64,000 nt of DNA from contig CACGIB010000001.1 in NCBI GenBank assembly GCA_902573045.1, positions 16,090-80,089 of the forward strand. The letters are read 5' to 3'. Position numbers and translations under genes: made by a program. The notes below the pieces were generated by a model, which did not search any database, was not told the DNA's origin, and saw only the letters and a list, made by a program, of their open reading frames with translations. Position 1 is the first letter of the stretch. Every line of letters begins with the position of its first letter. Source of the DNA: an uncultured Prochlorococcus sp. GTDB taxonomy: Bacteria; Cyanobacteriota; Cyanobacteriia; PCC-6307; Cyanobiaceae. Positions 19,573 through 30,014 of the stretch are shown here, piece by piece.

Positions 19573-21386
19573 TACATTCTTTCTAAAGTTTCAATTCCTA
19601 AAAGCTCTAAGCTTAATTTTAGTGTTTTTGCAGTTAGGTCACATAAATTAAGCCTAGAAATTTTTATATTTTTTTCTTCTTTGAGGATTGGAACTTGATC
19701 ATAGAATCTATTAAAAGTCTGACATAGCTCGAACAGATAATTGCATAATCTATTTGGCATTAAGTCTTTTTCAATAGAAATTATGACTTCATCGAACTTA
19801 AGTAATTTTCTGATAAGTTTCCACTCAGATTTATGTTCATAATTTACGTACTGAAAATCTTTAGAGTCATAAACAAAATTATTTTTTCTTTTAATTCCTA
19901 AAATTCTTACAAGTGTATATAACAAATAAGGAGCAGTATTACCATTTAGGGAAAGCATTTTATCAAAACTAAATTGATAATTAGTAATCCTATTTTGACT
20001 TAAATCTGCATACTTAACAGCTCCTAATCCAATAATTCTTGAAGTATTTGCTATAAACTCTTCGGTCTCATAACGATCTTCATCTTCTAATCTTTTCAAT
20101 AAATCTTCTTTTGCTCTTCTAACTGCTTCATTTAATAAATCTTTTAGGCGTATTATTTCACCTTCTCTTGTCTTTAGTTTTTTGCCATCAATTCCTTGAA
20201 CTAACCCAAAAGGGACATGGTCTACTTGACAATTTTCTGGGATCCATTTTGCTTTTTTTGCAACTTGAAAAACTCCAGCAAAATGATTTGCTTGCCCATG
20301 ATCAGTTACATAAATAATTCTTGAAGCATCATCGCCATTAGGAGGTTTATTGAATCTGTATCTTATAGCAGCAAGATCTGTAGTGGCATAATTAAAACCC
20401 CCATCTTTTTTTTGAATAATTAGCGGTAAAGGTTTGCCTTCTTTATTAGTCATCCCATCTAAAAATACACATTTTGCTCCTTGATCTTCTACTAATATTT
20501 TTTCTGAATTCAAATCATCAATCACTGATTTTAAGAAGGGATTATAAAAAGATTCACCTCTTTCTTCTATTTTTATTTTTAAATTTTTATAGATTTCATC
20601 AAATTCTTTCCTTGATTGATCACATAATAATTTCCAAGCTTTAATCGATTTAATATCTCCACTTTGTAACTTAACTACTTCCTCTCTAGATCTTTTTTGG
20701 AATTCAGATTCGTTATCAAATCTTTTTTTTGATTCTTTATAAAATTCAACTAAATCACTTATTTTGATCTTTCCTATTTCTTCTAGATCATTTGAATATA
20801 AATCTTTGAGCTGAGTAATAAGCATGCCAAATTGTGTTCCCCAATCACCAACATGATTGAGTCTTAATACTTCATAACCTCTTAACTCGAAAATTCTAGA
20901 TATTGAGTCACCTATTATTGTTGATCTTAAATGCCCTACATGCATTTCTTTAGCAATATTAGGGCTAGAAAAATCTACAATAACTTTATTGGACAAACCA
21001 CTATCTAAATCTTTTCTAATTAGAGGTATGCCAGCCCTGTTGCATTGAATATTTGACTTAATATCATTTATTAGAACCTCATCTTTTAATTTTATATTTA
21101 TAAATCCAGGTCCAGCTATTTCTAGACTCTTACATAATTTTGATATGCTTATATTTTTATTTAAAAGGTTAATAAAATCATAAGAAATATCTCTTGGGTT
21201 CTTTTTATATATTTTAGATAAACTTAAACAAACATTACATTGATAATCACCAAATTCCTCTTTTGATGATTGTGTAATTAAATTTTTTCGAAGAATTTCG
21301 AATTCTCCTTTTTTATCATTTTTTTCAAGACTATCTAAAAGAGATTGTTCAAATTGTTTTGTTAATTCTTTAAAAATGATTAGCAT
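19572..21386 (-). CDS. argS: Arginyl-tRNA synthetase
   Basis: A class I aminoacyl-tRNA synthetase of 604 residues, normal for ArgS. The HIGH-type signature is HVGHLRST in [17 protein letters not shown], and the KMSKS region is degenerate as usual in ArgRS, seen as KKLKTREGE. The N-terminal additive domain and the C-terminal DALR anticodon-binding domain ([11 protein letters not shown] onward) are present. It lies between nadC and hisC on the same strand, with the hisC start overlapping its stop. Confidence 0.97.
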   Translation of the reverse strand: MLIIFKELTKQFEQSLLDSLEKNDKKGEFEILRKNLITQSSKEEFGDYQCNVCLSLSKIYKKNPRDISYDFINLLNKNISISKLCKSLEIAGPGFINIKLKDEVLINDIKSNIQCNRAGIPLIRKDLDSGLSNKVIVDFSSPNIAKEMHVGHLRSTIIGDSISRIFELRGYEVLRLNHVGDWGTQFGMLITQLKDLYSNDLEEIGKIKISDLVEFYKESKKRFDNESEFQKRSREEVVKLQSGDIKSIKAWKLLCDQSRKEFDEIYKNLKIKIEERGESFYNPFLKSVIDDLNSEKILVEDQGAKCVFLDGMTNKEGKPLPLIIQKKDGGFNYATTDLAAIRYRFNKPPNGDDASRIIYVTDHGQANHFAGVFQVAKKAKWIPENCQVDHVPFGLVQGIDGKKLKTREGEIIRLKDLLNEAVRRAKEDLLKRLEDEDRYETEEFIANTSRIIGLGAVKYADLSQNRITNYQFSFDKMLSLNGNTAPYLLYTLVRILGIKRKNNFVYDSKDFQYVNYEHKSEWKLIRKLLKFDEVIISIEKDLMPNRLCNYLFELCQTFNRFYDQVPILKEEKNIKISRLNLCDLTAKTLKLSLELLGIETLERM

Positions 21387-21413
21387 TAATTATTCAATTA
21401 TTTATCTATATAA

Positions 21414-22280
21414 TTAATTAATATAACGCATACTCAAATCAATCCAATTACTTTTGGTGATTGAAGAACTTGTTGAAATCAAATCGATACCTTTTATTAG
21501 ATATTTACTAATTTCTTCAGGGTTAATTCCAGAAACTTCTATTATCAAATTTTTATTTACTTCTTTTTTTAAGCTATTCATTGATAAATCTCTTAATTCT
21601 TGAACGTTTTTTTTGATTATTTCAGGGCTAAGTTCATCCAATAAGACACTATCTGCTCCTGCTAATACTGCTTCTTTTGCCTGTTCGATATTCTCAGCTT
21701 CAATTATGATATGAGTTGTAAAAGGCGAATTTAGTCGAATTTTTTTTACTGCATTATTAAGATTATCTGTCCATGCAATGTGATTTTCTTTTATCATAGC
21801 TGCGTCGTATAATCCCATTCTATGATTGACTCCACCTCCGCATTTGAATGCATATTTTTCAAATATTCTTAAGCCAGGAGTCGTTTTCCTAGTATCTGCT
21901 AATTTTATATTTGTACCTTCTAACTTATTTACAAGATTCTTTGTGTATGTTGATATTCCAGATAAATGCATTGCTATATTTAAGCTTATTCTTTCACTAG
22001 CTAGCAAACTTTTTGAAGGCCCATATATTTCTAAGAGTTTTTGATCTTTAACAAATTGATCTCCATCAGAGATATTAAATTTTGGACTGATTTTTAAATC
22101 AATTTTTCTAAAAATTTCTTTTATAATTTCAACCCCGCAGAATATACCCTCTTCTTTTGCAATCCAATATGCATTACCATTCTCTTCTGTAATAGAGGAA
22201 CTTGTAAGATCTCCCCTACCTATATCTTCATCGATCCAATTATCAATGATTTTACTTATTATTGGAGTATTTAAATCCAC
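21414..22280 (-). CDS. nadC: Nicotinate-nucleotide pyrophosphorylase (carboxylating)
   Basis: Quinolinate phosphoribosyltransferase of NAD synthesis, 288 residues. Recognisable are DEDIGRGDLTS-like IDEDIGRGDLTS near the N-terminus, ERISLNIAMHLSGIST, LADTRKTTPGLR with the phosphoribosyl-binding residues, and GGVNHRMGLYDAAMIKENH. The C-terminal IEVSGINPEEISKY is also typical. The start is GTG at 22280. It is 27 bp upstream of argS on the same strand and may share its transcript. Confidence 0.95.
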   Translation of the reverse strand: MDLNTPIISKIIDNWIDEDIGRGDLTSSSITEENGNAYWIAKEEGIFCGVEIIKEIFRKIDLKISPKFNISDGDQFVKDQKLLEIYGPSKSLLASERISLNIAMHLSGISTYTKNLVNKLEGTNIKLADTRKTTPGLRIFEKYAFKCGGGVNHRMGLYDAAMIKENHIAWTDNLNNAVKKIRLNSPFTTHIIIEAENIEQAKEAVLAGADSVLLDELSPEIIKKNVQELRDLSMNSLKKEVNKNLIIEVSGINPEEISKYLIKGIDLISTSSSITKSNWIDLSMRYIN

Positions 22281-22362
22281 TAAACTAAGAAATAATTAAT
22301 TAATAAAAATTAAACTGAAGTTAGAGAATCAACTATATATCACTATGTAATTTAACTCAAAT

Positions 22363-23497
22363 TTATTTACCAATACAAAACTTAGAAAAAATATTATCTA
22401 GAAGTTCCTCTGTTAATTCTTGACCAGTTATTTTAGATAAGTTTTGAATTCCATCTCTCAGCTCAATTGATAACAAATCAAATGGCAATTTATTTTCAAT
22501 TATTTCATCAGTATCTTTTAAATTAGATAAGCAAGCAGACAAATTTGTTAGATGTCTTTCGTTTAAAAATATATTGATATTTTCTACTTGTTTTAATCCG
22601 CATTTTTTTATAATTGTGTCTATTAATAATCTTTCACCATCATTATTCTTAATACTCATAAGAATTGTGTTTTTTAAATCATTTGAATTAATATTTTTGA
22701 AATCAATTAAATCTTTTTTATTGCCCAAAATAGTAATTAATTTTTCTTTGGGAATTTCTTGTATTATTTTTTTGTCTTCTTCATTAAATCCTTCTTCAAG
22801 ACTATAAATATAAATTATAAAATCTGACTCTTTTATTTTCCCAAAACTTTTTTTAATTCCAATACTTTCAATTTGTTCATGAGTTTCTCTTATGCCAGCA
22901 GTATCAATTATTTTCATTGGAATATCATTAATAGTTAAATTAACTTCAATAACATCTCTAGTTGTTCCAGGAATATTAGTTACGATTGCTTTCTCTTTTT
23001 TTGCAAGCAAATTTAATAAAGAGCTTTTGCCAACATTTGTTTTACCTATAAGCGCAACGGATATTCCATTGTGAATATATGAATTTCTTTTTGCATTTTC
23101 TATTAGTAATTCTATTTTTTCTTTGACTAAATTCTCCTGGGTTTGCAAGTCTAACTTTAGAATTACTAGATAATAATATCTTTAAAACTTTATTTACTAT
23201 GATAATTCCGCCATGGCAATGAAGTTCAACTACATCCTCTCCTGTGAAGCTATTTGGGGATTTCATAACTAAAATTAAAACCTCATCTATAAATTTATTT
23301 TGTTTATTTTCCTGAATAAAACCATGAAAAACTCTATGTGATTCCCATGCATATTTAGATTTAGTTTGAACAATCTTTTTGCAAGAATTTATTGCGTCTT
23401 TCCCTGATACTCTTATTATCGCAACTCCTCCCTTTCCAATACTTATAGCTGAAGCAATTGCGGCTATCGTATCTTCTGTAGTAACTATCGAATCCAT
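22363..23497 (-). pseudogene. mnmE: mnmE (trmE) tRNA-modification GTPase, internal deletion plus frameshift
   Basis: MnmE works with MnmG to modify the wobble uridine of certain tRNAs. The N-terminal domain reads normally from ATG at 23497 through residue 126 (NPGEFSQR). The G domain and C-terminus read in a different frame, entering at [15 protein letters not shown] just after 23127, with P-loop [20 protein letters not shown] and the terminal FCIGK intact, and stopping at 22363. Roughly 75 residues that normally lie between these parts (the start of the helical domain) are missing, judged against the family's length of about 455. The two halves cannot be joined in frame. Apart from this junction both parts look conserved. 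Confidence 0.9.
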
Positions 23498-23563
23498 CTC
23501 TCGCTTTGTTATGGATAATTAAGTAAGATTATCAAGAATTTAATTTTGAAATTTTCTTTCTGA

Positions 23564-24007
23564 ATGAGATTTAAAAGATATATTACCTATAAGAAAATTC
23601 TATCATTATTTAGGATTCAGAATGGAAGTCCTTTCTTTAATGCTAAAGGTTTAGCTATAGGGGTATTTAGTGGTTGCTTTCCATTTTTTGGTTTTCAGAC
23701 TTTAATGGGAGTATTTTTTGCGAAAATAGCTAAGGGAAATATTGTTCTAGCTGCAATTGGTACCTGGATCAGCAACCCTTTTACTTATATTCCACTTTAT
23801 TATTTTAACTATAAAGTTGGTTCGATTTTTTTAAATAATCCTTCTAATAAAATTCTTGAAAAAAGTTTAGTTATTGATGACTTATGGAAACAAGGTAGAA
23901 TTTTTTCCCTAAAATTACTCTTAGGATCATCTTGTGTAGGTATTTTACTAGCTTTGATTTGCGGCAGTATTGTTTTCTTTATCTACAAGATAAAAAGTAA
24001 AAGATAG
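23564..24007 (+). CDS. DUF2062 membrane protein
   Basis: A 147-residue protein with the DUF2062 pattern: a basic start, then IQNGSPFFNAKGLAIGVFSGCFPFFGFQTLMG at about 18-49, a small-residue-rich membrane segment, WISNPFTYIPLYYFNYKVG, and a C-terminal membrane helix ending in a basic tail. The family is membrane-embedded and of unknown function. It is divergent from broken mnmE and convergent with spoT. Confidence 0.85.
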   Translation: MRFKRYITYKKILSLFRIQNGSPFFNAKGLAIGVFSGCFPFFGFQTLMGVFFAKIAKGNIVLAAIGTWISNPFTYIPLYYFNYKVGSIFLNNPSNKILEKSLVIDDLWKQGRIFSLKLLLGSSCVGILLALICGSIVFFIYKIKSKR

Positions 24008-24025
24008 TTTGATCTAATTTTTAAA

Positions 24026-26335
24026 TTAACTTTGTCCAACTCTGGCAATATCTAAAACATCTGCCATTGATTTAATTTGTTCAATTGTTTTGTGCAGTTG
24101 ATTATAACTTTCAAGACCTACACAAAGATTTATAATAGCTGGTTTACCATAAGCAGTTTTAACATTGGCATCGCTAACGTTTATACCTTTATCAGATAAC
24201 CGCATAAGAATATCTTTAAGAACTCCAACTCTATCAATTACTTCTATTCGTAGCTGAATTGGAAATTTATTATCGCCAGTTTTATTATCTTGATTCCAAC
24301 CGACAGGTAATCTTCTCTCTATTGGAATTGGTATTACATTTTCACAATCTTCCCTATGTATAGTTATCCCATGGTTGCCGAGCGACACAGTTCCGATAAT
24401 ATCCTCGCCTGGGAGTGGGGTACAGCATTTACCTATTCTGTAATCAAGACCTTCTATCCCCGAAATTGGTGATTTAGCTGCTGTATTAGATTGATTAGTG
24501 GATAAATTACTATTACTTTTAAGAGATTTTGCAATTTCAGAGTCAGAATCATTTTTTACATCTTCTGTCTGTAATTTTATTTCTTCTCTTAGTCTGTTTA
24601 ATACTTGATGCAAAGTTAAACCACCAAAACCAAGAGATGCAAGAAGGTCTTCAGTAGTTTTTAAATTGCATCGATTTGCAACTTTTTTCATGGCTTCACT
24701 AGAAAGTAATGCTTCAAAACCTTTTCTACCTACTTCTTTTTCAAGTAAATCTCTACCTCTTTTAATCGTTTCATCACGATGGCTTTTCTTATACCATTGG
24801 CGAATTCTATTTTTAGCAGTTGGCGTAACTACAAAGTTCAGCCAATCCAAGCTTGGAGTAGCATTATTACTTGTCAAAATTTCTATGAAGTCACCATTTT
24901 GAAGTGCTGTAGATAATGGAGAAAGCTTTTCATTAATTCTTATTCCATTGCAGTGATTTCCAACTTCAGAATGAATTCTGTAGGCGAAATCTATCGCGGT
25001 AGATCCTTTCCTTAAACCAACAACATCTCCTTTTGGAGTGATCACAAATACTTCTTCATCAAATAAATCTTCTTTAATTGAAGCTAAATAATCATTATGA
25101 TCCCTTTCATTACCTTCTTGTTGCCATTCTACTAATTGTCTTAGCCAATTAAATCTCTCGGCATTACTTTTAGCAGGAGAACCACCCTCTTTGTATTGCC
25201 AATGAGCGGCAATACCATATTCAGCAATTTGATGCATCGAAGTAGTTCTAATTTGAACTTCAATAGGTCGATGTCTTCCAATCACAGAAGTGTGTAAGGA
25301 CTGGTATCCATTGGGTTTTGGTAATCCTATATAGTCTTTAAATCTACCTGGAATTGGTTTGAAAGTATCATGAACAACTGCTAAAGCTCTGTAACAACTA
25401 TCTGAATTGTCCACGATAATTCTTAGGGCAGCAACATCATAAATCTCGTGAAAATGCTTTTGTTGTCTTTCCATTTTGCTCCAGATGCCATAAAGATGTT
25501 TTGGCCTTCCTGTTATTTCAAAATTTTTCAAACCTGCTGAAACCAAGTTTTCCTTCATAAGATTCAAAGTTACTTTTAATCTTTTTTCTCTATCACTTCT
25601 TTTAACAGCGATTTGATCTTTAAGATCTAGATATTCTTTAGGCTCTAGGAATTTAAAAGCTAAATCTTCTAATTCCCATTTAAATCTGTTTATTCCTAGT
25701 CGATTAGCTAATGGTGCATAAATCTCTCTTGTTTCTCTTGCTATTCTGAGTTTTTTCTCATCATTTAGCCATTCAATTGTTCTCATGTTATGAAGTCGAT
25801 CTGCAAGTTTTACTAAGACAACTCTGATATCGCTGGCCATAGCCAAAAACATTTTCCTAAGATTTTCAGCTTGTGCTTCAGTCCTGTTGTTAAAGTGAAT
25901 GCCGCCTAATTTTGTTACACCTTCTACAAGTATTTTTACTTCTAATCCAAAATTTGTTTCTATTTCGGATAAATCAATGCCAGTATCTTCAACAACATCA
26001 TGTAAAAGCCCTGCAGCAATAACAGATGAACTAGCACCTATTTCTTTGAGGAGATTTGCAACAGCAACAGGGTGGATAATATATGGCTCGCCGCTCGCGC
26101 GTAATTGTCCATCATGAGCTTTATAAGCAAGTTTAAAAGCCTTTACTATAACGTTTTGATTCTCATCATTTTCTTTATTTGATTTTTCAAAATTATGAAT
26201 ATCTTTAAGAAGCCAATCGGGAATTTTTATTTGATAATTCAAAGATTCACTTTCATATTTTTTATTTTCAGGCAAAATAGTTGTGGAAACTTCAATTTCG
26301 TTTTTTTCTTTTGAATTTGCAGCTGCCTCAGACAT
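24026..26335 (-). CDS. spoT: Bifunctional (p)ppGpp synthetase/hydrolase
   Basis: A Rel/Spo protein of 769 residues controlling the stringent alarmone. Domains in order are a variable N-terminus; the HD hydrolase domain with HDVVEDT at 112-118 (intact His-Asp and Glu-Asp); the synthetase domain with IYDVAALRI, GLPKPNGYQSLHTSV and VEVQIRT-type VQIRTTSMH; a TGS domain (VFVITPKGDVVGL); a linker with RIGKCCTPLPGE; and a C-terminal ACT domain. Both catalytic halves look intact, so it is probably the main alarmone enzyme. It is divergent from the double ABC ATPase. Confidence 0.95.
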   Translation of the reverse strand: MSEAAANSKEKNEIEVSTTILPENKKYESESLNYQIKIPDWLLKDIHNFEKSNKENDENQNVIVKAFKLAYKAHDGQLRASGEPYIIHPVAVANLLKEIGASSSVIAAGLLHDVVEDTGIDLSEIETNFGLEVKILVEGVTKLGGIHFNNRTEAQAENLRKMFLAMASDIRVVLVKLADRLHNMRTIEWLNDEKKLRIARETREIYAPLANRLGINRFKWELEDLAFKFLEPKEYLDLKDQIAVKRSDREKRLKVTLNLMKENLVSAGLKNFEITGRPKHLYGIWSKMERQQKHFHEIYDVAALRIIVDNSDSCYRALAVVHDTFKPIPGRFKDYIGLPKPNGYQSLHTSVIGRHRPIEVQIRTTSMHQIAEYGIAAHWQYKEGGSPAKSNAERFNWLRQLVEWQQEGNERDHNDYLASIKEDLFDEEVFVITPKGDVVGLRKGSTAIDFAYRIHSEVGNHCNGIRINEKLSPLSTALQNGDFIEILTSNNATPSLDWLNFVVTPTAKNRIRQWYKKSHRDETIKRGRDLLEKEVGRKGFEALLSSEAMKKVANRCNLKTTEDLLASLGFGGLTLHQVLNRLREEIKLQTEDVKNDSDSEIAKSLKSNSNLSTNQSNTAAKSPISGIEGLDYRIGKCCTPLPGEDIIGTVSLGNHGITIHREDCENVIPIPIERRLPVGWNQDNKTGDNKFPIQLRIEVIDRVGVLKDILMRLSDKGINVSDANVKTAYGKPAIINLCVGLESYNQLHKTIEQIKSMADVLDIARVGQS

Positions 26336-26387
26336 TTTATATTGCTTTAGATGTATTTTATTTAGGTCTTGAAAAATTTGCTATAAA

Positions 26388-27989
26388 ATGATGGAAATAA
26401 ATAAAGAAAAAATTCTTGTAGTTAAAAACCTTACTGTCAAATATGGTTTAAAACAGAAACCTATCATCAACAATTTTAATCTTGAAATAGATAGAGGAGA
26501 TCATTTAGCCATAATAGGACCATCTGGATGTGGTAAGACTACTTTTGCAAAAACATTAGTAAATATATTGCCTGAAAATGCTATTTCTAAAGGATATTTA
26601 TCGATTTCTAGTGTAGATCCTAGGAAAATAAATAATAGAGAAGCACAATTATTTAGAAGACAAAACTTTGGATTTATCTATCAAGATTCCATAAAAAAAC
26701 TTAATCCACTTATGAGAGTTGGTGATCACTTATATGAGTTGTTTAAAACTCATGATCAAACTAAATCTTCTGTACTTATTAAAAAATTAGTAAGAGAAGT
26801 TTTTCAAAAAGTAGGAATTGAAGAAAGCAGACTTAATTCTTTCCCGCATCAATTTAGCGGGGGAATGAGACAGAGAGTTTCTATAGCAATGGCTCTTGCT
26901 TTAAAACCTAAATTATTAATAGCTGATGAACCTACAACAAGCCTAGATACCAGAACAAGTTTTGAAATTATGCAAGAAATAATTCAGTTATGTAATGAAT
27001 TCGATACTACTTTAATTTTAATTAGTCACGATATTAATCTTGCAGCAAAGTGGTGTAAAAGAGTTGCAATAATTGAAAAGGGATCCATTGTTGAAAAAGG
27101 AAGTATATTAGATATTTTTCAATCACCAAAATCAGATATTGGTATAAAGTTAGTAAATGCCTCAAAAATAGTTTTAGAACCAAATACAAAAAATAATGTT
27201 CGTGATGAGGTCGTTCTAGAGGTAAATAACTTAAGACATTGGTATAAATTAAATTCTTCAATTTTTATGAATAAATGGAATAAGGCTTTAAATGAAGTAA
27301 GTTTCAAATTATATAAGAATGAGACTCTTGGAATAGTTGGTTCTTCAGGTAGCGGTAAAAGTACATTATGTAGGGCTTTAATTGGACTTCTTAAAGTAAG
27401 AGGTGGCGAAATAAAAATTTATGATAAAAATCATGCATCTAAAAATAATAAATCTTTTAAAAAGGATAATAATATGCAAATTATTTTTCAAGATCCTTTT
27501 TCAAGTTTGAATCCCAAAATGACAATTAAAAATATTTTGGAAGATATATTTTTTATTCAAAAAATTTCAGATAAAAGAAAAATTGAAAAGGAGATAAAAT
27601 TTATGTTGAGAAATTTAAATCTACCCTTAAAGAATGATTTTTTAAATTCTTATCCCAGTCAATTATCTGGTGGTCAATTGCAAAGAATTTCACTAGCAAG
27701 GGCACTATTATGTAAACCAAAAATTTTGATTTGTGATGAGAGCGTAAATATGTTAGATGCTTCAGTAAAAATAGAGATTCTTGAATTACTTAGAGTTTTG
27801 CAAGAAAAAATGAATCTAACGATTATCTTTATTACTCATGATTTAGGCATTGCTAAAAGATTTTGTAATAGGTTGCTAGTTATGAATCACGGAAAGATAG
27901 TTGATGAAGGAGAAAGTTCTACAATATTCACTGAAACTCAAAACACGTATACAAAATCGCTTCTAAATTCCTCTTTAAATCTTATTTGA
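26388..27989 (+). CDS. Double ATP-binding subunit of a peptide/nickel-type ABC transporter
   Basis: A 533-residue fusion of two nucleotide-binding domains. The first has GPSGCGKTT near residue 46, signature FSGGMRQRVS and DEPTTSLD; the second has GSSGSGKST, signature LSGGQLQRIS and CDESVNMLDAS. Both have Q-loops and switch histidines (LISHDINLA, FITHDLGIA). The organisation resembles DppD-DppF or the YejF fusion of oligopeptide importers. No permease or binding protein is nearby, so the substrate cannot be assigned. The second Walker B region is slightly unusual (DESVNML for DEPTSAL). The last 8 bp overlap the convergent pseudouridine synthase gene. Confidence 0.88.
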   Translation: MMEINKEKILVVKNLTVKYGLKQKPIINNFNLEIDRGDHLAIIGPSGCGKTTFAKTLVNILPENAISKGYLSISSVDPRKINNREAQLFRRQNFGFIYQDSIKKLNPLMRVGDHLYELFKTHDQTKSSVLIKKLVREVFQKVGIEESRLNSFPHQFSGGMRQRVSIAMALALKPKLLIADEPTTSLDTRTSFEIMQEIIQLCNEFDTTLILISHDINLAAKWCKRVAIIEKGSIVEKGSILDIFQSPKSDIGIKLVNASKIVLEPNTKNNVRDEVVLEVNNLRHWYKLNSSIFMNKWNKALNEVSFKLYKNETLGIVGSSGSGKSTLCRALIGLLKVRGGEIKIYDKNHASKNNKSFKKDNNMQIIFQDPFSSLNPKMTIKNILEDIFFIQKISDKRKIEKEIKFMLRNLNLPLKNDFLNSYPSQLSGGQLQRISLARALLCKPKILICDESVNMLDASVKIEILELLRVLQEKMNLTIIFITHDLGIAKRFCNRLLVMNHGKIVDEGESSTIFTETQNTYTKSLLNSSLNLI

Positions 27990-28938
27990 CTTTAAGAACG
28001 CTTAGTAATTTTTGAAACTCTAATGGTAATTCTGCTTCAAATATCATTTCTTTACCATTTATTGGATGTATAAGTCCAAGCTTAATAGCGTGTAAAGCTT
28101 GGCCATCTAATTTACATGGTAGTTTTTTACATCTTCCATATAAGGGATCACCCACAATTGGATGATTAATGTGAGCGCAATGAACTCTTATTTGATGCGT
28201 TCGCCCAGTATCTAGTTTGAAACTCATTAATGAGTAATTGCCAAATCTTTCTTCTAATTTCCAATAGGTACAGGCATACCTTCCTGAGGTTTCTTCAACT
28301 ACTTTATATTTCAATCTATTTAATTTATCTCTGCCAATGTTCCCCACTATTTGGCCTTCTTCAGAGTTAGGTGCTCCATGAATTACTGCAATATATTCTC
28401 GTGATGCTATTTTTTCTTTAATTTGTTTCTGGAGATTTACTAATGCCTCTTGGCTTTTTGCAACCACCATACATCCGGAGGTATCTTTATCTAATCTGTG
28501 AACAATCCCAGGTCTTAGTTTCCCATTAATTCCAGGTAGATCTTTACAGTGAAAAAGTAATCCATTCACTAAAGTTCCTGATTTGTGTCCAGGGGCTGGA
28601 TGAACAATTAGTCCTGATTGTTTATTAATTACTATGATGTGCTCGTCTTCAAAAAGTATATTTAAATCCATTTTTTCAGGTTTCAAATAAATAAGAGGTT
28701 CTGGAGGAGGCATCCATATTTGAATATTGTCGCCATTTTTTAATGGGGTCTTTGCTTTCGCGGTCTTATAGTTTACAAGTACTAAACCTGAATTTATAAA
28801 ATGTTGAATTCTTGCTCTACTTTGTTCTGGCCTTTTACTTACCAACCATCTGTCTAGCCTCATAGGAAGAGGTAGCTCATAAATAATTTCTATAAGCTCA
28901 CCTTCTCCAATGCCGAAAGAATTTTTATTTAATTCCAT
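27982..28938 (-). CDS. RluD-like 23S rRNA pseudouridine synthase
   Basis: A RluA-family pseudouridine synthase of 318 residues. An N-terminal S4 RNA-binding domain (MRLDRWLVSKRPEQSRARIQ at 27-46) precedes the catalytic domain with HRLDKDTSG at 148-156, where D150 is the catalytic aspartate, and GRTHQIRVH. The length and S4 domain favour a RluD-like activity on the 23S rRNA, but the exact uridines cannot be read. Its ATG overlaps the end of the YlqF-like GTPase gene by 10 bp, and both act in ribosome biogenesis. Confidence 0.9.
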   Translation of the reverse strand: MELNKNSFGIGEGELIEIIYELPLPMRLDRWLVSKRPEQSRARIQHFINSGLVLVNYKTAKAKTPLKNGDNIQIWMPPPEPLIYLKPEKMDLNILFEDEHIIVINKQSGLIVHPAPGHKSGTLVNGLLFHCKDLPGINGKLRPGIVHRLDKDTSGCMVVAKSQEALVNLQKQIKEKIASREYIAVIHGAPNSEEGQIVGNIGRDKLNRLKYKVVEETSGRYACTYWKLEERFGNYSLMSFKLDTGRTHQIRVHCAHINHPIVGDPLYGRCKKLPCKLDGQALHAIKLGLIHPINGKEMIFEAELPLEFQKLLSVLKVK

Positions 28939-29801
28939 AGTGGGACTTCTAAAGCAATTTTACCCAGCATTTGATTTCTATAATCTTCCAATAACTTATG
29001 AGACATTCTCCTTTTATCGCCTGAGGTATGTTTTGAAGCTGCTTCGTCTATCCAAGCAGAAGGACTCTTAAAGCCTTTGGTAATATCAACTCCATATCTA
29101 TTAGATATTCGTTTAACTGATATATTCGCATTCTTATCATTGTTGAGAGTGGATAAAATTTTGATAAATTCAATTGCGACGCTCTCTATTTCATAAGCAG
29201 CTTCACCAATATCGTCACATAGTGCAAGATTAAGTGCTGATTTTTGATCTTCTAAATTTGGAGGTATAACACCAGGAGCATCTAGCAGATCTATACCACT
29301 TTCTAATTTTATCCATCTTAGATTACGAGTCACGCCTGCTTTCCTAGCGCTATCTACAACTCTTTTTTTCGCAATTCTATTAATTAATGCTGACTTACCT
29401 ACGTTTGGAAAACCAAGTGTAAGAGCTCTAATTGGCCTAATTCGCATTCCTCTAGAGAGTCTTCTATCGTCGATTGACGACCTAGAATCTTTGGCTGACT
29501 TACAAATTTCTTTAATCCCTATTCCTCTTTTAGCATCACACCAAAGAGGATATAGATCTTTAGCATTAAACCATTTATTCCAACTATTGATTGTATTAGG
29601 GGAGATCATGTCTGATCTGTTAATAACAAGAATATGTTTTTTATTATTTATCCATTTATTTAAGTGTGGATGTCCTGTTGACAAAGGAATTCGTGCATCT
29701 CTAACTTCTATAATTAAATCTACTTTATTGATAACTTCAGATAATTTTTTTTCTGCTTTTGCGATATGGCCTGGGTACCATTGGATTTTGGGTATGTCCA
29801 C
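28929..29801 (-). CDS. YlqF/RbgA-like ribosome-biogenesis GTPase
   Basis: A circularly permuted GTPase of 290 residues. The G4 motif NRSD at 61-64 precedes G1 GFPNVGKSA at 130-138 and G3 DAPG at 174-177, which defines the YlqF/YawG group. WYPGHIAKAEKKL at 8-20 is the family's N-terminal signature. RbgA acts in late large-subunit assembly. The start is GTG at 29801. It overlaps the downstream pseudouridine synthase gene by 10 bp, consistent with a ribosome-assembly operon. Confidence 0.92.
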   Translation of the reverse strand: MDIPKIQWYPGHIAKAEKKLSEVINKVDLIIEVRDARIPLSTGHPHLNKWINNKKHILVINRSDMISPNTINSWNKWFNAKDLYPLWCDAKRGIGIKEICKSAKDSRSSIDDRRLSRGMRIRPIRALTLGFPNVGKSALINRIAKKRVVDSARKAGVTRNLRWIKLESGIDLLDAPGVIPPNLEDQKSALNLALCDDIGEAAYEIESVAIEFIKILSTLNNDKNANISVKRISNRYGVDITKGFKSPSAWIDEAASKHTSGDKRRMSHKLLEDYRNQMLGKIALEVPLWN

Positions 29802-30014
29802 TTCAATAAATCAAATAAAATTTAGTATTCCTTTTAGTTTTTATAAGTTTCAAAAGTATTTACTTCTAAAGTTTAGTATAAATTTAATGACTAAAAAATT
29901 TTTATAATCGTTAATTCTTAAAATTTATTAAGGCATAGGTAACAGTAACTACTTTTTAACCCAATAAGCCCAAATTAACGTTAGGGTCTTGAGATTATAA
30001 ATATAGCTTGTTTA

